Origin: Austropuccinia psidii
Lineage: Eukaryota; Basidiomycota; Pucciniomycetes; Pucciniales; Sphaerophragmiaceae
Assembly (NCBI GenBank): GCA_023105745.1
Contig: JALGQZ010000013.1
Coordinates: 25,805,105-25,869,104, forward strand
DNA length: 64,000 bases
Reading direction: 5' to 3'
This document shows, one piece after another, positions 9,501 to 18,590 of this stretch (position 1 is its first letter; each line of letters opens with the position of its first letter). Made by a program: the position numbers and the translations under genes. Under the pieces are notes generated by a model. That model did no database searches. It saw only the letters and a program-made list of their open reading frames with translations, and was not told the DNA's origin.

Positions 9501-10260
9501 ACTAGAACAGTACCTTCGGATGTATGTCAGCTATCATCAAGATGACTGGTACACCTGGCTCCCTCTGGCTGAATTTGCCTATAATAATGCAGAACATTCA
9601 TCAACCAAGCAATCACCTTTTTTCACCATGTATGGAAGAAATCCCAGCTTTGACTCAATCCATATTTCTCAAGACTCACCTGCTGGAAAGTTATCAACAA
9701 AACTCCAATCAGTACAGCAAGTTGTCAAAGAAGAATTAGAGTCAGCAATAAGGAGATTCAAGAAGTATGCATATAGAAATAGGGCAATTCCACCTGATTT
9801 CCAACCTGGGGACAAAGTATGGCTAGCTTCCAAGAACATCAAGACAACAAGACCCACCAAGAAATTATCAGAAAGATGGTTGGGACCCTTTGAAGTTCTT
9901 AAGAAGATTGGCAGCCATGCATATCACCTCAAGTTGCCTCAGCAATGGAAGACAGTTCACCCTGTATTCCATGTGTCCTTATTAGAACCAGTCAGGCATT
10001 CAACTATCCCAAATCGTCATCAATTGCCGCCACCACCAGTTTTAGTGGAGGAGCAAGAAGAATGGGAGGTGGCTCAGGTTTTGGACTCAAAACTCAAAAG
10101 AGGTAAATTATGGTATCTTGTAGAGTGGAAAGGATTCAGTGAAGACCCAGAAAGAACCACTTGGGAACCAGCTTCCAACCTTACCAACTCACCAGACCTT
10201 GTCAAGGATTTCCACTCATTGTATCCAGACAAGCCTGGTCCAAATACCTCAAGAGTTTGA
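6535..10260 (+). CDS. pol: Pol polyprotein of element A (PR-RT-RNaseH-IN-chromodomain)
   Basis: One uninterrupted frame, -1 relative to gag. Residues here count from codon 6559, 1233 aa. Aspartic protease: LIDSGATNSFIA, active Asp43. RT: palm motif YLDD at 439-442, preceded by FSKIDLRGAYNLLRI. RNase H: VETDASDYALGAVLSQ from 585 (Asp588) and LTDHSSL. Integrase: an H2C2 finger whose last ligand is Phe850 (CQQF) where element B has CQQC, and a DD35E core with Asp880 and Asp940 but Lys976 (GQTKRVNQ) where element B has Glu. The C terminus is a chromodomain (WEVAQVLDSK, WYLVEWKGF, TTWEP), typical of chromoviruses that target heterochromatin. Protease, RT and RNase H look functional; integrase probably does not. 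Expression is expected as a Gag-Pol fusion by -1 frameshift. Confidence 0.95.
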   Translation, partial: KSLSGNHDVFNGSHLFPSRAQLCTLNTSGKKSLKFLIFSSVSDIFYSILIDSGATNSFIAKNFVLKYSLTLSELPEKIPLFILDSNESPALFITHYTKWVVDLPSFPSFEWDFFIIDSPKGEDLILGYDFLYHFNPIIDWKNGLITYDSNHKDSSGIIPSTSNDLATAVNSVALAGELKTPSIPSSVHIPSIIPSQSLLPSRDEVFKEIKDVGEDVAISSLHLFQGDMDLPPLSFHASLEEQWDEEEEPEEIETVLKVVPPAYHQYLDVFSKVKAEKLPPHRACDHHIELEGLLPPIGVIYSLSNQESETLRAYISENVEKGFIRPSSSSTGAPVLFVKKKDGGLRLCVDYRKLNAVTRKNRYPVPPMNQLLTVFNGSTIFSKIDLRGAYNLLRIKEGDEHLTAFRTKYGSYEYLVMPFGLTNAPASFQNLVNDIFADFLDVFVVVYLDDIMVFSSSEEEHVKHVASVLQRLRDNNLFAKASKCVFHASSVEYLGYVVSSDGLKMDSSKVQQILNWPQPKNIKALQSFLGFANFYHRFIKNYSKKITSLTSLLKKDSPFIFNEEALSQFQALKEAFTSAPILSHFNPALPTIVETDASDYALGAVLSQVNDSGKHPIAFDSRKLLPAELNYEIHDKELLGIVWALKRWRAFLLSLSNSFEVLTDHSSLQYFMSSKVLTRRQARWAEFLSEFHFTITYRPGRLATLPDALSRRDDVYPERGVDFIIKNPQNLHQVLKQDGIQESRFFSIKVEIFSDLVDKIQKEVWQDKDYKEILKQLARGESVPDYSLEPQAKLLLFKDRVVIPSNEELQLNILQKRHDSPLAGHPGQEKTLKLIKRDFYWAGMNQFIKDYVSSCQQFSRNKNIHHKKFGLLKPLSIPSGPWNSLSMDFITQLPLSNNFDSILVVVDRFSKMAIFIPTYGTITALDLAQIFISHVFSKHGLPVSIVSDRGSLFVSSFWTQLCQQLKISRDLSTAFHPETDGQTKRVNQILEQYLRMYVSYHQDDWYTWLPLAEFAYNNAEHSSTKQSPFFTMYGRNPSFDSIHISQDSPAGKLSTKLQSVQQVVKEELESAIRRFKKYAYRNRAIPPDFQPGDKVWLASKNIKTTRPTKKLSERWLGPFEVLKKIGSHAYHLKLPQQWKTVHPVFHVSLLEPVRHSTIPNRHQLPPPPVLVEEQEEWEVAQVLDSKLKRGKLWYLVEWKGFSEDPERTTWEPASNLTNSPDLVKDFHSLYPDKPGPNTSRV

Positions 10261-10382
10261 TTTTATGGTGCTTGGTGGGGAGAAGAAGTTATGAAAGTAA
10301 GTTCCTCTCCTGGCATGCACCTTTAAGGGGGTATTCTACCCATATGTTGTTGTAAGCATCACCTTGGCCACTTTGTGAGCAC
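10261..10382 (+). repeat. Post-pol module, copy 1
   Basis: Begins TTTTATGGTGCTTGGTGGGG directly after the pol stop, contains GAAAGTAAGTTCC, and ends with CACCTTGGCCACTTTGTGAG. It is repeated at 10625-10738 and present twice after pol in element B (28751-28868, 28487-28590). No coding capacity is shared, so it is probably an RNA or DNA signal. Confidence 0.7.
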
Positions 10383-10550
10383 TTGTCAATTCTTTGGACA
10401 GGTTCAGGAAGCATACAACATCAATACCCTCCATTTGGACCTTATCAAGATATGGCCCAATGTTTTCTTTCTTTGTGTTTCATTTTCTTTCTTTATTATC
10501 ATTTCATTTTATGCCATTCATCATAATTCAAGACATTCATTACTTCAAGT

Positions 10551-10624
10551 CATTTACGGCAAATCCTTTCAGAAGCCATTTATGGCAATTCATTTCAGAA
10601 TTCATTTATGGCAATTCTTTTCAG
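10551..10624 (+). repeat. Short tandem repeat, about 26 bp x3
   Basis: Three imperfect units around CATTTATGGCAATTC-TTTCAG lie between the two post-pol modules. Confidence 0.7.
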
Positions 10625-10738
10625 TTTTATGGTGCTTGGTGGGGAGTGGAAGTTATGAAAGTAAGTTCCATCTCCTGGTATGCATCCCTGAGGGTTCTAC
10701 TTCTTGTAAAACATCACCTTGGCCACTCTGTGAGCATC
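10625..10738 (+). repeat. Post-pol module, copy 2
   Basis: Direct repeat of 10261-10382 with the same order of landmarks: GGTGCTTGGTGGGGAG, GAAAGTAAGTTCC, TCTCCTGG, then CACCTTGGCCACTCTGTGAG. Confidence 0.7.
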
Positions 10739-11031
10739 AAATGCTTGGTTTTCATTTTTCAGACACTTCTTGGCCAGAATCAAGCAACTCACCACAAGAA
10801 GGACCAGCCATCAGGAAATTTTCTTTATTTCTTTCTTTACTCTCATTTTCTCTTATTATTTTCTTTCTTTCTTTACTTGTATAATTTTCTTTCTTTTATT
10901 TCTTTAAAGCAGCAGCATCCCCTCCCCAAATCATGTATTGGGAGGTTCCATTATCTTTTTTATTTTTTATTTTTTAGTAGTTATAAGAGTGGGGATAGAA
11001 GTCAAACCAAACACAAACAAGGAAAAGGAAA
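10739..11031 (+). other. T/C-rich spacer, no gene recognised
   Basis: Pyrimidine-rich run (TTTCTTTC tracts at 10820-10900). Frames that cross it on the plus strand have low-complexity composition and no family resemblance. It lies just downstream of the antisense gene's stop and may contain its 3' end. Confidence 0.4.
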
Positions 11032-12251
11032 CTAGTTATCTCTACCCAAGTCATCAAAAGTTCTCTGGAAATCATTTATCAACTCATCTTCATACCAGGC
11101 AAATTTTGCAGCCATTTCTTCAGAAGCAGTACCTGGAATCGTCCTGTCATTGGCATACATAATCACCTCTCTGCTATTTCTGTCAACTCTCCTGAACAAT
11201 CTGGCCACAGCATCTTGATTTTCACTAGCCGCGTTGGGATCTTCTCTGGTAACCCGGATAGGCCAACGTTCTCTTCTTTGGAATACTTGAGCGGCAGGAA
11301 ACGGCAAAGGGGACATCCCATCTCTTCTTCTGCTGGAGCTGGCCACAGGTTGTAGTTGACGGGAGGTGTTTATGGGTGAGTTTCTGGGCTGTTGAACTGG
11401 AGATGGTCTTACTGCTGGATTCAAGGCAGGCCTGGTGGTGTGAGAAGTAGTTGGTGATGGAGGAGGAAGGGTTGTAGGAATTGAAGCAAGCATTGGTTGG
11501 AAGGTTCTTGGAGTGCTGGGAACCACTTGGCTTTGGAATCTGGGGTTGGCAAGAGGTTGAGAAGAGGAATTGCTGGATGGATGGCCACTTGAATGAGGAA
11601 TAACTTGAACTTCTTCACCATCCAACTCATCACTTCCTTCAGCATCTGGATCTGATGGGGAATCAACAATTCTTCTTAGCTTCTTCACTACTTTCACCAC
11701 TCCATCAGCATTGGTCCTTGAAATGGGAATTTCTGAGCTGTAGTGGATGGGCCCTCCAACATTAGTCCATCTGGCCACATCCCTCTGCCTAGAACCAGTC
11801 ACTACATCAAAATATCAGCATTAATTCAACCAAGAAATGCAAATCACTCACATTGAGAAAAGCCAGAAGTGGCATCAGGGGTAGGTTCCTCAAGAATGGG
11901 GAATTCCTGCCCATAAGGCCCATCCTTCCTACTCCATAAGTGCCTCCTCACCTGGGACAAAGTTGATCCGGTACGGCGGCATGGCTTCTTCCCAATAAAG
12001 CAGAAATGGCATTTTGACGATCGAGGATTGTAATGTTGAAAGCAATCCTTCCCCCTGGCCAAACACTCAGTACAGGCAGGATCAAGAACTTCAACTGCTC
12101 TGAACCCATCATATGTTTGGGAGGGGTCAAAATGGCCAGAAGACGCCATGGAGGGAGAAGACAATCGACTGAAGACGCCAGAACCATGAAGAACAGACGG
12201 TGGCGGTGCAGAAGGGGAAGATTCAGTGAGTTCAGTCAGTTTGGAACTCAT
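11032..12251 (-). CDS. Antisense spliced gene with Zn2Cys6-like cysteine cluster
   Basis: Two exons on the minus strand, 12251-11852 and 11801-11032, joined across a 50-bp intron give 389 aa with no stop. I chose ATG 12251; upstream the frame has only GTG. Residues 60-91 hold Cys60, 63, 70, 81, 84 and 91, that is C-x2-C-x6-C-x10-C-x2-C-x6-C, matching the spacing rule of fungal Gal4-type zinc clusters, with basic residues around it (KKPCRR). The middle is Ser/Pro-rich and disordered; the last ~85 residues are charged and probably helical (RLFRRVDRNSREV, WYEDELINDFQRTFDDLG). It lies wholly inside element A, opposite to gag-pol, and is absent from element B. I recall similar proteins as abundant hypotheticals in A. 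psidii. DNA-binding function is inference; a non-DNA-binding zinc protein is possible. Confidence 0.85.
11802..11851 (-). other. Intron of the antisense gene
   Basis: 50 bp, donor GTGAGT and acceptor GATGTAG on the minus strand, splitting a codon after its first base. Splicing joins two frames that each end here. In the plus-strand genomic RNA this sequence is not an intron, so retrotransposition cannot remove it. Confidence 0.85.
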
Positions 12252-13237
12252 AACTGAAGAAAGTGCAAGCAGAAGATTCAAGACGTCAGAATCATTCCAC
12301 TCCACATCAAGAAAAAGAAATTTGACTCAAGGAACTGGGGCCATAACTCAATTATGCCCCACCTCAAAGCCTCTAAGGTGAAGGTTCATACCCCTTTGGG
12401 GCTGAACTCATCACCCAGGGCCTCCCCTGCAACTTTGGGGAGGCCAAGATCTTGATGGTCCTGGACCCCTTCAATGGATCCAGGCCACATATGGTGAAAT
12501 TTGGAATGGGGCCATTTTTGGGCCCCTTGGTCACCCTGGGTCCCCAGTAAATTTGGGCCCAGGGGCTCCATTTTGGTCCTGGGGGCCTCCAATAGCCCCC
12601 ACGGACCGCGGACCGCGGCGTACGGTCCACGGCCCACGGACCGCGGCGTACGGCCCGCGGACCGTAGGACCCCAAGACATCAAAAAGGCCTATTATGGCC
12701 AAAAAACCCAGAAAATCAAAAAATTGCCCTAATCACCAAAACACCCAGCAAGGCCAAAAAAGGCCATAAAAAGCAAGATACATCAAGATCACTCAAGATG
12801 GAGGCCACAGTCCAAAACCCACTGGGAGGGCTGCCTGAGGCCAATTCCTTGGATCATGGGGACAAGACCCCTTGGAGGTTCATTGAATGGATTAAGTCTG
12901 GGCCAATGAGTACAAGTCATATACTCATTGGGCACCAATTTTTGAGCACAAGTGCTCAATGGCCTTTATTCTGGGATATATCCCAAGGCCACATCCCAAG
13001 ACATGGCTGATTGAATCAAAAGAAAGAATTGCATACTCTGGAAGGAATACTCACTCAAATTTGAAAAGAAAGGGGGAATCAATTGAATTTGGCAGGGAAG
13101 AAGTAATAAAGGATTTTCAGGATAATGGTCAAGAGCAAAGGAATTTAAAAAGAAAATTTTTTGAAAAAAATGTGGGGATATTGAGATGCCACTCAACAGT
13201 GGCAGGGTATTATGGTGTTCAGGAGCCCACCAGTTTC
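12252..13237. other. GGCC-rich spacer of element A, no other gene
   Basis: Contains the CGG array and many TGGCC/GGGCC words, resembling the U3 part of the element B LTR (27470-27850). It presumably holds the promoter and 5' leader of the antisense gene. Plus-strand frames here lack any recognisable family. Confidence 0.5.
12601..12667. promoter_or_regulatory. CGG/CCG triplet array upstream of the antisense gene
   Basis: Sixteen CpGs in 67 bp of an AT-rich window: nine CGG and five CCG triplets, including four CGGACCG inverted pairs and two CGTACGG. It lies about 350-415 bp upstream of the antisense ATG. Zn2Cys6 proteins typically bind paired CGG half-sites, so this could be its operator. 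Smaller versions occur in the element B LTRs (27673-27713 and 37177-37214). Confidence 0.5.
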
Positions 13238-13250
13238 AAGAGGGGGATAC
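13238..13250 (+). other. Polypurine tract of element A
   Basis: AAGAGGGGGATAC directly precedes the 3' LTR, where the RNase H-resistant primer for plus-strand DNA is expected. Element B has GGGGGGTAC in the same place. Confidence 0.8.
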
Positions 13251-14017
13251 TGTAACAACCATCCATCAGGGGTAAGGGTATTCATTCATACACCCACCCA
13301 AACACCTCAAATCAGCAAATCCAGTATCTGCATCAGCAGTCAGTTTCAGCAATCTTCATTCTGAAACATGCATACAGTTTGGTACATCAATACAGCCTGT
13401 CAATACTTGTACAGGATGGATTCACCCTAATACAGTTTCAATACACCAGTATGAAACTGTATGATCACTCCAATACACCACACCTCTTGTACAGGTCCTG
13501 TACAGCTGTACAAGACCTGTATTGGCCAGACTCAATTCAACAATCAATTATTCTCATGAAAATTCTTCTCTGGATCAGGGCTGGTGATTCTCACATATAC
13601 CAGCCCCTCTTTCTCCCCCCTGGGGACTTTTCCCCAGTTAATTAATTTAGTTGATTTATTATTATCTGAATATTCTTATCCTTATATTTTGGGTATTATA
13701 TTTATTTAATCTTAAGTTAGTCTTTGCCTTTTTTCTTGCTTCGCCTGTACAGTATGAGTTGGGTGGCCATATCCTTATTAACCCTTCTCTTTCCATTCTG
13801 ACAGGTTGAAACAGTGGACTTGGACTTGTTTGTGGTTGGCTCTTCTATTTCTTATTCTTATTTCTTTTGTTGCTGCTTTTCTTATATTTATTCTTTTAGT
13901 AATTCATCTTTAACACTTTCAAGTGTATCTCATCTTATCTTATCTTTGAGCCCTCCATAAGTGAGTCCCAGTTTACTGAGTGCCAGGCCCTCTTCACTTC
14001 GAAGAGCCCCTGTGACA
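13251..14017 (+). repeat. 3' LTR of element A
   Basis: 767 bp, no difference from the 5' LTR found on full visual comparison (constant offset 9520). Confidence 0.96.
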
Positions 14018-14022
14018 ATAAC
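14018..14022. other. Target-site duplication of element A, right (ATAAC)
   Basis: Matches 3726-3730. The other copy of the surrounding repeat (around 16940-16960) shows the uninterrupted site. Confidence 0.9.
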
Positions 14023-14431
14023 TCTTTTTGGTTTTCAATAAATTCTACAGTTCTTAATTGGTCCTGCAAGTTTCTGATAGATTAATTAAGAATTGTATTT
14101 TTATGAATTTTGAAGTTTTTACCTCAGTTCTACATAAAATTTCAAATCGCAGTATATGGCTGGTTTCTATGAGGTAAATGAATGGATACTAGTCCAAAAG
14201 GGTTTTAATTACTGTTTTGGGCCTTATCCAAGGTAAGTCATTAAGAATTGACATGGTTACAGGAGTCTACGTTGCTCTTTACCTCCTTGGCAAATCAAAA
14301 TAGCAGGTTATTTGCTATTTTCTTATAATTTACTGAAGTTGTAACATGGTAACAAAGTTCCCAAAGTTTTTAGCTTAGTAATTGGGCTAGGATAAGCCAT
14401 GGATCCAAGCTTTGGAGCTGTCAACGCCTCA
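14018..14431 (+). repeat. 1375-bp LTR-like repeat, copy 1, right part
   Basis: Continues copy 1 after element A and aligns with about 16960-17368, for example TTACCTC near 14120, GGTTACAGGAGTCTA near 14255 and CCATGGATCCAAGCTTTGG near 14397. It ends at ...CGCCTCA (14431). Confidence 0.7.
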
Positions 14432-15038
14432 CAGGCATCAGAAGTTGGGTACCCTGGCTCTCTTTGATGTCTTTTGTCCCCTTGCCTATTTTTGACATCA
14501 AAATGGAAATTCAACCTGCAAGATATCCACTATGGGTGTACCAAATGTGCATGTAAGAATACCATAATATTAAGTGCCAAAAAATGCATAACACTATTCT
14601 TAGTGTATATGCAACATGGGATTTCTCACATTACCATTATGTTGGTGTAAAATAGAGAAAAACAAAAATCTTCACGGATCTTTTATGTGGTATTGAAGTA
14701 TTTCCCATATTACCACCTCAAAGGGCTGATTTGAGCTTATTCACTCTATGGAGCTACCCTAAGGAATTTTTGTGTAGAATCCAAATCTGGCCTTAAATCC
14801 ATGGATTTACTTACTCGATAACAAGTTATTCATTTTTTTCTGAAATTGAAAATGGTGAATTTTGAATATATGCATGACTTATGGGTTATGCATAGTTCAG
14901 AATTCATTTTTAAGATAATTTTGGCCTATTTGGGTATGTGAAATATACCTCAAGGCTCACAATTCTTTTGCAAATTGATAACAGTCCTAAGCACTTGCAC
15001 ATCAACCATAGATATTTATAAACAAACCAGCGTTACTC
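14432..15038. other. No gene seen
   Basis: AT-rich. From about 14990 the sequence (ATCAACCATAGATATTTATA) matches the inverted copy near 40200-40250, so the Tnp2 transposon block begins here. Confidence 0.4.
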
Positions 15039-15998
15039 ATGATTCCTGCAACCATGACCACCCATTGCTATTCCTTAATGCCTATATGCATGTGTCAACA
15101 CTGCTCAACTCAAACTCACTCTTCCCCTGAGAATGATAGGCAGGGAGTTACCTTCACACCTTTCCAATATAAACAGCACATTAAAAAGCTCAAATCAGCC
15201 ATTGCACCCAAATCTCTTCCAAACATCCCTACTTCTGCATTGGGATCTGAGTGCCCCCAAATTCTATGGGATCAAATTTTTCCGGCTGATTATTCTCAAT
15301 TGACCCAAAGCACATTCTCCAACCCACCAGGTCTCACTTCCACTGCACAGAAACCATACAACGGCAGTCAAAACCTTCCCCTACACAATCTTGGAATGAT
15401 TCTATCTGCCATTCTATCATTAAGGTATAATATAGACTGCAGGGCTTCACACATTCTCAACCACACCCTGAACCTGCTGATCAATTCCAGTATCTCAAGC
15501 TCAGGTGGTCCCCCCACTCCTGCATTCCATATACCTCAAGATTTTAGTACCATATTTCAAAATCTCCCATTGGAGCCAGTGATTCAGAACTATATATGTT
15601 GTCCTCAATGTTTCTTTCTTAATGGCCTTACTGAATCTGTCACAACTGACCAACCCCACTGTCAATTCCATAATGACCCAAATGATCATGCTCCCCCTTG
15701 CATAGAATCATTAGGCAAACTCATCAATTCCTTTGAACCCCACACCCAAACCACAACCAACATGAAGCGAACTTTTATGCCAACAAAACATTTCATTTAT
15801 CAACCATTCAAAAACTGGCTTTCCAGATATCTCCAACAGGCTGGAATTGAGGAAATTCTCCATCAACATCAGCAATCGCAAATTCCTGAAGGTTCCCCCA
15901 AATGTGATATCTGGGATGGAATAGTCTGGAGATGCTTCACTTGCACTAGAAATATCAATGAACCCCCATTCATGTCCATTCCTGGTTCATTGGTGTAA
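15039..15998 (+). pseudogene. Tnp2-type transposase relic, copy 1, N-terminal part
   Basis: An open frame of 319 aa from ATG 15039 that ends abruptly where the 1375-bp repeat begins (15994). Residues 185-193 read YICCPQCFF and residues 290-298 DIWDGIVWR. These, with NWLSRYLQQAGIEEIL, match the region I know as the cysteine-bearing N-terminal part of Tnp2 transposases (CACTA/EnSpm-like) in basidiomycetes. The C-terminal residues come from the inserted repeat. The protein continues after the repeat at 17369, with roughly 260 bp missing compared with copy 2. Non-functional. Confidence 0.75.
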
Positions 15999-17368
15999 GA
16001 TTTGACTATGAAACTGATGATAATATTACTATTAATCAACAGTACTATGTCTGTTCTTATGAAATATAATAATAAAGTATTATTATAACCACAATTAAAG
16101 AATTGAATAATTGCTCCTTTCAGGTGTTATACACTACTAGTGAATATAACTGTGAGCAGTAATTGTCTGCAAAAATCAATTACAAGAAGAATTTAATAAT
16201 AAAAACTTCTTTTATTAAAATAATAAAAAATTATTTTAACATATAATTATCTTTTGCAAGAATAATTATAAAGATAATTTTTGAAGAAAACTAATTTTAA
16301 AGAAAAACTTTAAGAATTAAAGATAAATGACTCACTTATACTCCAAAGAACTTATTGAAAGATATAAGTAGAGAAATTTGACGTAGAATTGTGGATTTAA
16401 GAGATGAAAATGATTTATAGCAGTATTCCAAAGATACATAGTTGGATTCTATGATTCAACGTCTTTCTGATTGATTCTGAAAGAATCAAAACACTTAAGA
16501 ATAGCTTTAACTAATACTTACTTGTTGGTAACAATGATATAAATGGATAATAAGATCATTTGATATGGAAAAAACAGCAAGAGGAGGCCTCTTTTAAGTC
16601 AACAACAGCTCACAGAGGTGTGCCATGGAGCAGACTGAAAAACCAGTGAGCAAGAAAACAATAAAACATCTTGGATTATTGATTGCATCATCAGTTGTCA
16701 CATAAGATTATCATAATTACTTAATTGATGCTTTTACATGACTACCAACCCCAATATGGTTAAGAATAAAAGGAGTAACAGCTGTAAATCTCCTTTTATT
16801 CCAAAATAATCATTTATTTCTCAGAGGTATCAATGTTATTGGAAATTGTATCACAGGTTGTAATTACTGTGAATTTTTGAAGATTTAGTGTTTCACGTAG
16901 AATAGTCAAAAATGAACTGTAAGTAAAACTTTGAATTTTACTGGTAAAACTATAATTGTTTTTGGTTGTACCATATATAATTCAGTTCTCCTGGATTTCT
17001 CAAGGTTCAGAGAGATTCATTAAGAATTGTATTTTCAATGAATTTTTGAAGTTTTTACCTCATTTCTACGTAGAATTGCAAATATCAGTGTTTAATTGGT
17101 TTCTATGAGGTAAATAAATGGATACAAGTCCAAAAGGGTTTTAATTACTCTTTTAGGGTCTATCCATGGAAAGTCATTAAGAATTGACATGGTTACAGGA
17201 GTCTAATTAGCTCTTTACCTCCTTGGCACGCCAACATAGCAGGTTATTTGCTATTTTCTTAAGATTCACTGTAGTTGTAACATGATAACCAAGTTCTCAT
17301 AGTGTTTTAGTTTACTAATTGGGCTAAGATCAGCCATGGATTCAAGCTTTGGAGCTTTACACGCCTCA
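15994..17368 (+). repeat. 1375-bp LTR-like repeat, copy 2, inserted in Tnp2 gene
   Basis: Uninterrupted paralogue of 2765-3730 plus 14023-14431, ends TGTAAG...CCTCA. It sits inside the Tnp2 frame. The minus-strand Tnp2 copy (near 39263 to 39000) shows about 260 bp here that copy 1 lacks, so the insertion was accompanied or followed by a deletion. No flanking duplication is visible. Confidence 0.75.
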
Positions 17369-18590
17369 GATGTTGCCATCCTCATGGCCATGTGCAAGCT
17401 TACTGGATTTATTTCTCATTCAGGCAACCACTTTTGTAATTTTTGCACTATTCACAAAGCTCAAATTGAAGAAATTGGTGGTCAATTTCACTACACACGC
17501 CCATACCAAAATCAGCAATCAACAATTGCAAAATGGCTTCTGGCATCCCCACAACAAAAACAAGCAATTTTCTTTGAGTGTGGAGTGGGATATTCAATTT
17601 TGGAAGACCTTCTGTATTGGGATGAAACCAGAATGGTTAATCTTGACATAATGCATAATTTAATACTTGGAATTTTGAAGGACCATGCAAATTTCAAATT
17701 GTGCATTCCAGAGTCCAAATCAAAAATTTACTTCAGGTCCCAGAGGAAATCCAATGTCACCAACAGTTCGGACTCAGATTCTATGAACTCCAACAGATCT
17801 CTTGATCAAATCACATTGAGAGAGGCCCCCTCACTGAGAAGAGACGCAGCGACAATAATAAATGGGTCACTCCCCACTACTTCGACCTTACACAATTACT
17901 TCCCAATTCCCACCCCTCACACGCAACATCCAACTAGTGGCACTGCAGAGATTCCCTCATTTGATGCAGTTTACATCCCCACTTCCAAATTCTTCTCTGA
18001 GTTGGATATCAGTACACGGAGTGATTACCAGATAAAGGTTGAGGCTCTGGAGCATCACCAACAAATCATATCTGATAAAAAGATTTCTCATCATGGAAAA
18101 GAGTAAATCGCAAAATGGGTTCCCCCTTTCATGGTAGTTCAAGAGAGGCTCAATGGGCTCTCTTATGCAAGGTCTATATTCCATTTTTAATGCTCAGTCA
18201 ACAGCTGTGATTAGACAAACACAATTCCCCCAACACTTAAAGAAAAATGGGTCAAGCAGAAGAACTTCCAAACAAATTAACCAAGAATACATTCCATTTG
18301 ATTAGTGATATCAATATTGCCACAAGTTGGACTGTTTCAATAGATGATACGTCTTCATTTGCTGAACATTGGAAAAAATTACGCCTTTCCAATCAATACC
18401 TGTTCCCAAAGCAGAAAAGCAAACCAAATCATCATTTTCTTGATCATATTCCAGAACTCTTCCAATGTTGGGCCCAGCACAAGCCCCAGCGACATGGGGT
18501 TATGAGGGCTTGATTAGAGTACTTGCAAAGATGTCAACAAATACTTCTTCCAACTCTGAATAGATGATATAGATAACACCTTACTTCAAC
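17369..18590 (+). pseudogene. Tnp2-type transposase relic, copy 1, C-terminal part
   Basis: Resumes the transposase after the repeat: HSGNHFCNFC, a long middle, DLLYWDETRMVNLDIMHNL and, after stops near 18105-18240, NIATSWTVSIDD and SKPNHHFLDHIPELFQCW. These are conserved Tnp2 landmarks (a zinc-like HxxHFCxFC motif, the D-x-MHNL motif and the PNHH...DHIPEL motif). A frameshift near 18468 separates the ATWGYEGLI segment from the preceding frame. Homologous to the minus-strand relic at 37581-40240. The ORF from 17336 begins inside the repeat and is not a real start. Confidence 0.8.

Larger units (their letters stand above)
3731..14017 (+). mobile_element. Element A: near-intact chromodomain Ty3/gypsy retrotransposon with antisense gene
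   Basis: A 10,287-bp element with two 767-bp LTRs that I found identical on line-by-line comparison, TG...CA ends, 5-bp target duplication, predicted self-primer site, gag and pol with no internal stop, polypurine tract, and about 3 kb of extra sequence between pol and the 3' LTR. The extra sequence holds repeat modules, a spliced antisense gene and a CGG-rich array. Pol order (protease, RT, RNase H, integrase, chromodomain) identifies a Ty3/gypsy chromovirus related to Tf1/sushi elements. Identical LTRs imply a recent insertion. Two integrase substitutions (see pol) suggest this copy cannot integrate by itself. Confidence 0.97.

Noticed and set aside
10375..11035. Plus-strand frames of 169 and 213 codons after pol (possible env-like gene)
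   Set aside because: They run through non-coding repeat modules and T-rich tracts, have low-complexity Phe/Ser/Leu composition and no counterpart in element B.
12501..13010. 169-codon plus-strand frame
   Set aside because: Created by the GC-rich GGCC/CGG region. No family resemblance, and opposite to the better supported antisense gene's promoter region.
15994..17368. Large intron of the Tnp2 gene
   Set aside because: The same 1375-bp sequence occurs outside any gene at 2765-14431, and copy 2 of the transposase has no intron here.
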